DNA from: JAFGLZ01 sp964622545
GTDB lineage: Bacteria; Planctomycetota; Phycisphaerae; UBA1845; JAFGLZ01
Direction: 5' to 3'
Length of the DNA: 64,000 nucleotides
Assembly: GCA_964622545.1 (NCBI GenBank)
Contig: CAZUQM010000038.1
Location: 5,931-69,930, forward strand
The notes below the pieces were generated by a model, which ran no database searches, was not told the origin of the DNA, and worked only from the letters and a program-made list of their open reading frames with translations. The stretch's first letter is position 1. Each line of letters opens with the position of its first letter. The translations under genes were made by a program, and so were the position numbers. Shown piece after piece: positions 8,015 through 15,104 of the stretch.

Positions 8015-8910
8015 GAGGGCGCCCCTTGTGCGGTTGGGCTTGCGTCGGTCGTGGTCGGTCTCGTAGAGCTCGGCTGCGAGGCCGGCGATTGGACGAGCGC
8101 GCCGACGTTGGCCCAGAAGAGGTCGTCGAAGGTCTTCTGGTTCTCGGCCATCGAGGGGAAGTTGCTGAAGACCACGGTCGGTACGCCGAGGCGGTCGGCG
8201 AGCGTGTCGGAGACGCGGGTGCCCTCCTGGAGATTGCCCACGACGAGGCGGACGTGGCCCTTCTGGGCGGCGGTCAGGCTGTCGAGGACCTCGGAGATTC
8301 GGGCGAGCTCGCCCCGCGGGAAGGTGTCGACCACGTCGAGACCGAGCCAGGTGCAGAAGGCCTGCTGATGCTCGGAGGCGAGGACCTTCGCGCCGGTCAG
8401 GCCGGCGTCGGCGACGTGCTGCCGGCCTTTCCCGGCGAGCGCGGCGATGCGTCGCTCGGTCTGTTCGAGCCGCCCGCGGTAGGTCTCGGTCCGCTCGGGC
8501 CAGCGCTGGCACAACGCCTCGCACACCTGGCGACACATCGTGACGTAGCTATGGGGGCAGAGGAGGCCCCCTCCGGGGGCGATCTCGACGACGGTCAGGC
8601 CTCGCTCGGCGAGCCGGCTGAGCTGGTCATCGAGGCCGGCCTGGAAGTCGAAGCGAAACAGGATGGCCGCATCGCGGAGCCGATCGATCATGCGTGGTGA
8701 GATGTCGAAGTGACCGGGGCATCCGCCGGGCGGTAGCATGCGGACGATCTGGAAGGCGTCGCCGGCGACGTCGCGGCAAGCACACTCGATCATGGTGGTC
8801 GTGACGGCGAGGGCGCGCTTGTTGGTCGACGACGATGCGGGCTTGTCGTTGCCGCAGCCGGCCAAGGCGACCAGCACGACGCACGATAGCAGGCTGCCGG
8901 CAACGACCAT
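8011..8910 (-). CDS. Metal ABC transporter substrate-binding lipoprotein (TroA/ZnuA fold)
   Basis: The protein has 299 residues from the ATG at 8910, with a clear lipoprotein signal peptide ending LVALAGC. The cluster A-1 binding-protein fold is shown by LAVTTTMIECACRDVAGDAF, the first metal-ligand loop PGGCPGHFDISP, the second loop CPHSYVTMC, and a late SEHQQAFCTWLG loop. Metal loops in classical ZnuA/MntA read GxDPHxYxPTP; here the loop is CPGHF, with extra cysteines nearby, so the metal or its geometry may differ. A twin-hairpin repeat ends only 5-6 bases before the ATG, leaving no room for an ordinary ribosome binding site, so the true start is somewhat uncertain. Confidence 0.88.
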   Translation of the reverse strand: MVVAGSLLSCVVLVALAGCGNDKPASSSTNKRALAVTTTMIECACRDVAGDAFQIVRMLPPGGCPGHFDISPRMIDRLRDAAILFRFDFQAGLDDQLSRLAERGLTVVEIAPGGGLLCPHSYVTMCRQVCEALCQRWPERTETYRGRLEQTERRIAALAGKGRQHVADAGLTGAKVLASEHQQAFCTWLGLDVVDTFPRGELARISEVLDSLTAAQKGHVRLVVGNLQEGTRVSDTLADRLGVPTVVFSNFPSMAENQKTFDDLFWANVGALVQSPASQPSSTRPTTTDASPTAQGAPS

Positions 8911-8915
8911 CGCAC

Positions 8916-8981
8916 CGTGTGGCACGACGGCTTCCGGCCGTGAGCCGCGGGATACCTCAGCCGAGGGCGGCTGAGCCACGG
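8916..8981 (-). repeat. Twin-hairpin palindromic repeat R2, copy 2
   Basis: Reading the minus strand: GTGGCTCAGCCG-CCCT-CGGCTGAG, a 14 bp spacer, then ACGGCCGGAAGCCGTCGT, then GCCACAC. It abuts the start codon of the metal-binding lipoprotein and is oriented with that gene. If read as protein it gives an 'AQPPSAE'-like stretch, a trap for start prediction. Confidence 0.8.
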
Positions 8982-9130
8982 AAGGCAACGGTGTCCGACT
9001 CATCCGGCACTGATGCGAACACCTGGGCGGCGTCGAACATGACATGGTGCGGGCCGTAGAGGTCATCGAGGTCCATCCTAGGTGTCGGCTGGGCTGCGTC
9101 AACACGGGGGGCGGCTCGGTTTGTCCATTC

Positions 9131-9889
9131 TCACGGCGACGTCATCCGATGCCCCGGGCCGAGGCGGTAGTGTTTGCTCGTGACCAGGTGGCAGAGGATG
9201 CTCTCGCCGTCGGGGCCGACGTTGGGATACCAGTTGCGCGACGGGACGGGCAGATGCGAACGCTCGTCCTCGGCATCGCCGGCCATCTGACTCTCCTGGA
9301 AGGCGAGCCAATCGATCGGGCCGCCCGGGCCGCAGCTCCACAAGGTGTAGGCGACGGGGCTCTCCTCATCCACGATGTAGCGTTCCCACGGCTTCGGGTT
9401 CGGCGCCGGGTTGGGCTTGTAGGTCGGATAGTGAACGTCCTCGCCGTCGTCATCCGGGAAGTTTTCAGGCACCCAGATCTGGTAGCGCGTCATCTGGTGG
9501 TTGTTGCCCCAGCCCGTGCCCGGCTTCATGTACTTGTAGCTGTTGCCGTTCGGGTCGAAGGGGTCGCGGAACCGCGTGTACGTGTGCCCGTCGTCGGTGT
9601 CCATGCGGCCGCTGAGGAAGCCCGCGGAGAACAGCTCGGCCGGAAGCTCGAAGTACTGATCCATGCTCTGGCTCTCGCCGGCGCAATAGGACTGGGCCAG
9701 CGGGTAGTCGCGATAGTCGTCGTGGTATTGATGCAGTGCGATGCCGATACCGCGCAGCTCCGCGTGAGCCTTCGTCACCTTGGCCTTGAGCCGCGCGCGG
9801 GACAGACTGGGCACGAGGATGGCGATCAGCATGGCGATGATGGCCACCACGACCAGGAGCTCGATCAGTGTGAAGCCGCGTCGTCGCAC
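9131..9889 (-). CDS. Type IV pilin-like pseudopilin (prepilin N-methylation signal)
   Basis: The protein has 252 residues. It starts MRRRGFTLIELLVVVAIIAML, a textbook class III signal: cleavage between Gly5 and Phe6 by prepilin peptidase, Glu at position +5, then a hydrophobic helix that packs in a pilus or type II secretion pseudopilus. The rest is a hydrophilic globular part rich in Asp, Tyr, Pro and Trp, of the kind planctomycetes encode in many copies. It lies 24 bp after the secreted repeat protein at 9914 on the same strand, so the two are probably co-expressed. Assembly genes are not in the window. Confidence 0.9.
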   Translation of the reverse strand: MRRRGFTLIELLVVVAIIAMLIAILVPSLSRARLKAKVTKAHAELRGIGIALHQYHDDYRDYPLAQSYCAGESQSMDQYFELPAELFSAGFLSGRMDTDDGHTYTRFRDPFDPNGNSYKYMKPGTGWGNNHQMTRYQIWVPENFPDDDGEDVHYPTYKPNPAPNPKPWERYIVDEESPVAYTLWSCGPGGPIDWLAFQESQMAGDAEDERSHLPVPSRNWYPNVGPDGESILCHLVTSKHYRLGPGHRMTSP

Positions 9890-9913
9890 GGGCGTTCGTC
9901 CTTGATGCCTCCG

Positions 9914-11077
9914 TTACCTCCGTCGTCGCAGCAGTTGCAGCGTCACGCCGGCCAGCAAGACGATCGGCAGCATCGGACCCATGCCGCTGCCGCACTTGAA
10001 CGTGGCGACCACGTGCTGGGCGTCGGTCATGGCGATCGTCAGGACGGCGTTGGTGTCCTCGGTGGCGTAGTTGGCGTCGCCTGGGAAGTTCGGATCGTAG
10101 ATCGTCCAACCGCCGAAGGTCCTTCCCTCGATGGGATCGGCCGAGAGCGTGACCTCGGTCCCTCCCGGGTAGCACGGGTTGTTGGCGTCGTCGGGCGCGA
10201 CCTCGCCCAAGTTCGGGTCGTTCGCATCAGGCGTCACCGACACCACACCCCAAGGCCCGTTCACGACCTCGACGGTCAGCGGGAAGCGAAAGCCGGCGAA
10301 CGTCTTGACCCAGAGGCGGTAGTTGTTGTCGTAGGGCAGGTCGGGGTCTTCCTGGTCGAAGATGCCGCGGACGTTGAACGGGCCGACGGGCGGGTCGTAG
10401 TCGGCGAAGTCGCCGGGGCCGGAGAGGAAGAGGTTGAGCTCCTCGCCGCTGGCGTCGGTGATGGTGAGCGTCTGGCCTGGGGCCCAGGTGCCCGAGGCGA
10501 GCTCCACATCATTCAACTGGCACCACTGTCCCTGATAGTGCTCGCCGCCAGTGGCGCGGGTCTGATCGAAGATGATGGCATCGGCGACGCTCGGGACGAG
10601 CTGCGCCGTGGGCATACCCACGCCGGCCTGGAGGACCGTGACATAGAACTGCATGCCCGGATCGCTCGAGTGTCGCGAGTTGATGTTGACCTTGCCGTTG
10701 TGACCGGAGATGAGGGCATCGACGCGGATGCGGTCGCCCGCCTGGACGTCAGGGAAGGGCGGCCAGGGCCAACCCTCAGGGTTGAACCACGAGCCGTGCC
10801 AGCACGCGATGCCGCCGGCGTCGGGTGCTTCCGCCTGCACGTAGACCTGCCACATGCTCGAGGGCAGCATCTCGCTGCTGGCGTTGAGGGCGATGCCCTC
10901 GATGCTGACCCAACTGCCCGGGAGCATCGGGTCGCCTCCGACGCGTGGGTCGGTCGGCTGACCGTTGGCATCCACCGCCTGAATGGGCCAGATCGCGTCG
11001 GCCGCGTGTGACGTGGTGACCTGGGTTATGATCAAGAGGAGCGTTGCGCCCATCACCTGCATTGTCTTCGTGCCCAT
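9914..11077 (-). CDS. Secreted protein with InlB-like repeat and Cys-type C-terminal anchor (CGSG tail)
   Basis: The protein has 387 residues with a signal peptide ending TSHAAD. A central region of about 250 residues is beta-rich and unassigned. Residues about 265-360 form a module with GTEVTLSADP, then IYDPNFPGDAN, then VVATFKCGSG. It is followed directly by a hydrophobic stretch (LPIVLLAGVTLQLL) and RRRR at the very end. The layout (short motif, membrane helix, basic tail) is that of a protein-sorting signal. The same module closes the proteins at 33440 and 48786. A CAAGGAGG box lies 9 bases before the ATG. The gene probably leads a two-gene unit with the pseudopilin. Confidence 0.85.
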   Translation of the reverse strand: MGTKTMQVMGATLLLIITQVTTSHAADAIWPIQAVDANGQPTDPRVGGDPMLPGSWVSIEGIALNASSEMLPSSMWQVYVQAEAPDAGGIACWHGSWFNPEGWPWPPFPDVQAGDRIRVDALISGHNGKVNINSRHSSDPGMQFYVTVLQAGVGMPTAQLVPSVADAIIFDQTRATGGEHYQGQWCQLNDVELASGTWAPGQTLTITDASGEELNLFLSGPGDFADYDPPVGPFNVRGIFDQEDPDLPYDNNYRLWVKTFAGFRFPLTVEVVNGPWGVVSVTPDANDPNLGEVAPDDANNPCYPGGTEVTLSADPIEGRTFGGWTIYDPNFPGDANYATEDTNAVLTIAMTDAQHVVATFKCGSGMGPMLPIVLLAGVTLQLLRRRR

Positions 11078-11464
11078 CGTGTCGTGCCTCCTTGTGGTTT
11101 CCCTTTCCGATACGTCGGCTGCCGGCCTGCTCTGGCACGCGGGCCGACGCGTGTTTCTGGTAACACACTTCCTGAAAAGGTAACACCATCTGCTCAGGCT
11201 GTCAAGGCATCGCGGGAGATTCGCTGGGCGTCGCGCGGCTCGGCGGATGGTTGAGGGGGTGCCCTGAGCTGTGGTTCACGGCCCGGGCGGGGAATGATTA
11301 TCGGGCGATTGTGCCCAGGCGCACGGATCGATCGCGCCTAACGAGGCCTCAGGCGCGGTGTCTAGTCTGGCACGAGGCTTGCAATGAGATCGATCGACAG
11401 CATCGCTCTTTGCTGGCGATCGGACATGGGCAACGACCCCGGCGAACCGGGGAGGAGACTTACG
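11078..11464. promoter_or_regulatory. Divergent promoter region with repeated TGTTACC boxes
   Basis: This 387 bp gene-free stretch lies between the minus-strand secreted-protein gene and the plus-strand 46-residue gene. On the minus strand TGTTACC occurs twice, about 19 bases apart, at 11157-11184 and roughly 80-110 bp from the secreted-protein start, as two direct repeats that could bind a regulator. I see no clear -35/-10 pair and no further gene. Confidence 0.35.
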
Positions 11465-11605
11465 ATGACTCGACAGATCTTGCGAAAAGTGCGTTACCTG
11501 CTGTTGGCCCTGACGGTCTCGGGGCTGGCGTGCATCTCGATCTTCGACGGCTGCCTGCCGACCGCTGAACTGGTCGAAGGGCGTGAAGTGGTTCTGGAGC
11601 GCTGA
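11465..11605 (+). CDS. Small exported or membrane peptide of unknown function
   Basis: The protein has 46 residues. The ATG at 11465 is preceded at 8 bases by GGGGAGGAG, a strong ribosome binding site, which decides this start over one further upstream. The N-terminus is basic, followed by a hydrophobic run (YLLLALTVSGLACISIF) and a short tail with a single Cys (DGCLP). This could be a signal peptide, a one-pass membrane peptide or a very small lipoprotein. I recognise no family. It stands alone on the plus strand. Confidence 0.6.
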   Translation: MTRQILRKVRYLLLALTVSGLACISIFDGCLPTAELVEGREVVLER

Positions 11606-11797
11606 GAACTCGCTGAGCACGGCCTGCTGGGCTAGAAGGCCTCTCGTCGTGCTCGGCCAATACCCCTCTACCCTCCTGCGTTCGAGCGGCCCTGGCGGGG
11701 CAAGAGCAACCCGTCAGGGCCTGCTTTCTGCGCGGAGGTTTCGCGGCAACGGCGGGGAAATTGGCAGCGCAGGACCTTCCTGCTAGACTGCCTCGGC

Positions 11798-12859
11798 ATG
11801 ATGCGTGACAACGTTCAACCGATGCTCCGCTATGCCGGACGGTATCCGATCTTCGATGCGACGAGGATCGAGACCTACCCCGTCGCCGGCCGGCCGAACA
11901 AGGTCAAGCTGGACGACCTGATGAGGCCGGCTGCGGCGCTGGAGGCCGAGCACGTCGTGACGCCCGAGCAGGCCGAGCTGATCGACCGGGTGGCCGGCGA
12001 GATCGTCGAGGCTCGCAAGGCCGAGCGCCCCGTGGTCGTCATCACGGGCGCTCACCTCATCAAGAACGGTCTGGGCCCGTTGGTGTTCGACCTGATCCAG
12101 CGCAAGGCGATCACGCTGGTGGCGACGAACGGGGCCGGGGCGATCCACGATTTCGAGTTGGCGCTGTTCGGCCAGACGAGCGAGCATGTGCCCAACGCCT
12201 TGCCGGCCGGTCAGTTCGGCATGGCGTACGAGTTCGCCTACCAGAACGAGGCGATCAACGTCGGTCACGCGATGGACCTCGGTTACGGCGAGTCGCTGGG
12301 GCGGATGATCTGCGACCGCGAGTTCCGCCGGCAGGTGCTCGAGCGCGTGCACCGTGAGGGGGCGCCGGAGTACTTCAAGCATCCCGACGTGAGCGTGCTG
12401 GCCGCGGCGTACCAGGCCGGCGTGCCACTGACGGTGCACGCCTCGATCGGGACGGACGTGTTGGACCAGCACCCGAACTTCGACGCCTCGGCCAAGGGCG
12501 CCGCGAGTGGGCGCGACTTCTTGATCTTCACGCAGCACATGGCGGGGTTCACGCAAGGCGGGGTGGTGGTGAACATCGGCTCGGCGGTGACCGGACCGGA
12601 GGTGTTGCTCAAGGCGGTGAGCATGGTCGGCAACGTCGGCAAGGCGCCGACGGGCCTGGTGACGGCCGACTTCGACATACGGCCGCACGACCCCGGCGCG
12701 ATGGCGGACGAGTCGAAGGCCGAGTACTACTACCGCGATCAGAAGAGCATCGTGACGCGCGTGCCGCAGGCGTTCGGCGGTCGGGGGTACTACGTGCAGG
12801 GCAACCAGAAGGCGACGATCCCCGCGCTCTACAAGGCGCTTCGCGCGACGCTGCGCTAG
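11798..12859 (+). CDS. Conserved-looking protein of unknown function, possibly nucleotide-binding
   Basis: The protein has 353 residues, soluble, with no signal peptide. The N-terminal part has a Rossmann-like alternation (PVVVITGAHLIKNGLGPLVFDLI, then ITLVATNGAGAIHDFELALFG). A second Gly-rich block, FTQGGVVVNIGSAVTGPEVLLK, occurs near residue 255. I cannot assign a family with confidence; parts recall the deoxyhypusine-synthase type NAD fold, but this is only an impression. The next gene on the strand is a sugar kinase-phosphatase fusion, which suggests a role in sugar-phosphate or heptose-like metabolism. The stop codon coincides with the left end of hairpin repeat R1. A second ATG at 11801 is an equally good start. 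Confidence 0.8.
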   Translation: MMRDNVQPMLRYAGRYPIFDATRIETYPVAGRPNKVKLDDLMRPAAALEAEHVVTPEQAELIDRVAGEIVEARKAERPVVVITGAHLIKNGLGPLVFDLIQRKAITLVATNGAGAIHDFELALFGQTSEHVPNALPAGQFGMAYEFAYQNEAINVGHAMDLGYGESLGRMICDREFRRQVLERVHREGAPEYFKHPDVSVLAAAYQAGVPLTVHASIGTDVLDQHPNFDASAKGAASGRDFLIFTQHMAGFTQGGVVVNIGSAVTGPEVLLKAVSMVGNVGKAPTGLVTADFDIRPHDPGAMADESKAEYYYRDQKSIVTRVPQAFGGRGYYVQGNQKATIPALYKALRATLR

Positions 12860-13035
12860 TACCTCGTCACACTTATTCGTGTGGGTTCGGATCGTGAGGG
12901 CGAGACACCAATCGGAGCAGCGACCGTCAGGGAGCTGTGTTGTTGGAACGCTTGAACAACAACGCTCCTTCACAGGCGCGTCTCCAAGGGCGACCCCGAG
13001 GCTGCGGAACCGACAGATTCAATTGTGTTCGACTA
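12856..13035 (+). repeat. Dispersed hairpin-core repeat R1, copy 2 (full length)
   Basis: This is a full-length copy of about 180 bp. It starts CTAGTACC right at the stop codon of the preceding gene and contains GCGACCGTCAGGGAGCTGTG, then a hairpin loop and CAACGCTCCTTCACAG. It ends in GATTCAATTGTGTTCGACTA. It matches the copy at 54619 along its whole length. An extra small stem, CACAC-TTATTC-GTGTG, lies at its left. Confidence 0.85.
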
Positions 13036-13133
13036 CGAAGCGGATCGGCAACACAGGCGCTGTATGACGTTCGACGACGAGCACCACAAACCCAACGGCA
13101 CGCGTTTTGTGGACTGACAAGGGCGAGCACGAC

Positions 13134-15038
13134 ATGGAGCGACAACGACTCGAGCAACTCCTCGATGCCATCAAGACGACCCGCGTGGCCGTCATGGGCG
13201 ACTTCTGCATCGACGCCTATTGGACGATCGATCCGAGCGGGTCGGAGATCTCGCTGGAGACGGGCAAGCCGACGCAGACGGTCAGCGAGCAGCGGTACGG
13301 CCTGGGCGGGGCGGGCAACGTGGTGAACAATCTGGTCGACCTCGGCGTGGGTCAGGTCTACGCCGTCGGGGTGGTGGGCAACGATCTGTACGGGCGCGAG
13401 ATGAAGGCCCTGCTGGCCGGGCTCGGCGTCAACGTGGACGGCATGGTGACGCAGGGCCGGGGGTGGGACACGGCCGTCTACGGCAAGCCGTACGTCGATC
13501 GCGAGGAGCTGAGCCGGCTCGACTTCGGGGCGTTCAACGAGATCGCCGCCGACACGGAGCGGAAGCTGATCGATCACCTCAGGCGAACGCTGGAGCACGT
13601 GCAGGTGGTGATCCTGAACCAGCAGATCGTTCGGGGCATCAAGAGCGACGCGCTCGTCGTCGAGATCAACCGCGTGATCGCCGAGCACCCCGAGCGCGTC
13701 TTCATCGTCGACAGCCGGCACAAAAGCGGGCAGTACGAGGGGGCGATCCTCAAGCTGAACGACATCGAGGCCGGCTCGATGGCCGGCGAGCGACGCGAGG
13801 TGGGCGACGTCGTCCTGCTGGAGGACGTCCACGAGTTCGTCAAGGCGATCTATCAGCGAACGGGCAAGCCGGTGTTCGTCACGCGCGGCGCGCGCGGGTG
13901 CGTGGCGTTCGACGGCGAGCACATCGAGGACGTGCCCGGCATCCAGATCCTGTCGCCGACCGATCCGGTCGGGGCGGGCGACGCGGCGGTTTCGGCGATG
14001 GCCGGGGCGTTGGCGGCCGGTGGGACGGTGGCCGAGGCGGGCCATCTCGGCAACTTCGCCGCGGCGGTGACGGTGACCAAGCTGGAGCAGTGCGGCTCGG
14101 CGGCGCCGGCGGAGATCCTCGGCATCGGCGCCGACCCCGACTACGTCTACAACCCGGAGCTGTCGGACGACCCGCGTCGGGCCCGCTTCGCCGACGGCAG
14201 CGAGATCGAGGTGGTCGGCGACGGGCTTACGTTGGGCCGCATCGCCCATGCCGTGTTCGACCACGACGGGACGATCAGCACGCTCCGCCAGGGCTGGGAG
14301 GCGATCATGGAGCCGGTGATGGTGCGGGCGATCCTGGGTCCGCGCTACGACGACGCTGAAGAGGGGCTCTACCGCAAGGTCGTGGGCACCGTCCGAGACT
14401 ACATCGACAAGTCCACGGGCATCCAGACGATTCTGCAGATGGAGGCGCTGGTGGGCTTCGTGCGGGATTTCGGCTGCGTGCCCGAGTCGGACGTGCTCGA
14501 CAAGTTCGGCTACAAGCAGGTCTACAACGACGCGCTGATGGAGATGGTCCGGGTGCGGCTGGCGAAGTTCGACCGCGGCGAGCTCGACGTGGGCGACTTC
14601 ACGATGAAGGGTTCGGTGGACTTCCTGCGCCGGCTGCACGACCGCGGCATGACGTTGTATCTGGCCAGCGGGACCGATCGGGACGACGTGATCGCCGAGG
14701 CGACGGCGTTGGGCTACGCCGGGATGTTCGACGGACGGATCTACGGGGCGGTCGGCGACGTCAGCAAGTACAGCAAGAAGATGGTCATCGACAAGATTCT
14801 GTCGGACAACCAGCTCACGGGCAGCCAGCTCGCCGTCTTCGGCGACGGGCCCGTGGAGCTGCGGGAGGCCAAGAAGCGCGGCGGCATCGCCGTCGGGATC
14901 GCCAGCGACGAGGTCCGCCGACACGGCCTGAACCGCGAGAAGCGGACGCGGTTGATCCGCGCCGGGGCCGATCTGGTGGTGCCGGACTTCAGCCAGGGCG
15001 ACCGCTTGCTGAAGCTTCTCATGGACGAGGCGTCATGA
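13134..15038 (+). CDS. PfkB-family sugar kinase fused to a HAD phosphatase
   Basis: The protein has 634 residues from the ATG at 13134. Residues about 1-330 are a ribokinase/RfaE-like kinase: GDFCIDAYW near the start, YGLGGAGNVVNNL, and the active-site block DPVGAGDAAV with catalytic Asp283. Residues about 370-620 are a haloacid-dehalogenase domain: DxD motif FDHDGT (Asp376/Asp378), LASGTD as motif II, and VFGDGPVELREAKKRG (Asp571) as motif IV. The pair could phosphorylate a sugar phosphate and remove another phosphate, as HldA/HldE and GmhB do in heptose synthesis. However, HldE normally carries a nucleotidyltransferase, not a HAD domain. It follows the unknown 353-residue gene after a repeat-filled spacer. 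Confidence 0.88.
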   Translation: MERQRLEQLLDAIKTTRVAVMGDFCIDAYWTIDPSGSEISLETGKPTQTVSEQRYGLGGAGNVVNNLVDLGVGQVYAVGVVGNDLYGREMKALLAGLGVNVDGMVTQGRGWDTAVYGKPYVDREELSRLDFGAFNEIAADTERKLIDHLRRTLEHVQVVILNQQIVRGIKSDALVVEINRVIAEHPERVFIVDSRHKSGQYEGAILKLNDIEAGSMAGERREVGDVVLLEDVHEFVKAIYQRTGKPVFVTRGARGCVAFDGEHIEDVPGIQILSPTDPVGAGDAAVSAMAGALAAGGTVAEAGHLGNFAAAVTVTKLEQCGSAAPAEILGIGADPDYVYNPELSDDPRRARFADGSEIEVVGDGLTLGRIAHAVFDHDGTISTLRQGWEAIMEPVMVRAILGPRYDDAEEGLYRKVVGTVRDYIDKSTGIQTILQMEALVGFVRDFGCVPESDVLDKFGYKQVYNDALMEMVRVRLAKFDRGELDVGDFTMKGSVDFLRRLHDRGMTLYLASGTDRDDVIAEATALGYAGMFDGRIYGAVGDVSKYSKKMVIDKILSDNQLTGSQLAVFGDGPVELREAKKRGGIAVGIASDEVRRHGLNREKRTRLIRAGADLVVPDFSQGDRLLKLLMDEAS

Positions 15039-15104
15039 GCGCCGGGTCGTTGTCGTTGCCGCCGTCACCGGTGTGATCCGCCTCATCGAGTAGGAGCCGA
15101 CCGC

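Noticed and set aside
9044..11011. Antisense frame of 655 codons over the pseudopilin and first Cys-tail gene
   Set aside because: It spans two real minus-strand genes and their spacer, which a true gene would not, and shows only shadow composition.
12927..14924. Very long open frame (665 codons) antisense to the kinase fusion
   Set aside because: High third-position GC on the real strand keeps the opposite frame open; the antisense product is His/Arg/Leu/Val-rich with no motifs, while the plus-strand frame has intact kinase and HAD sites.
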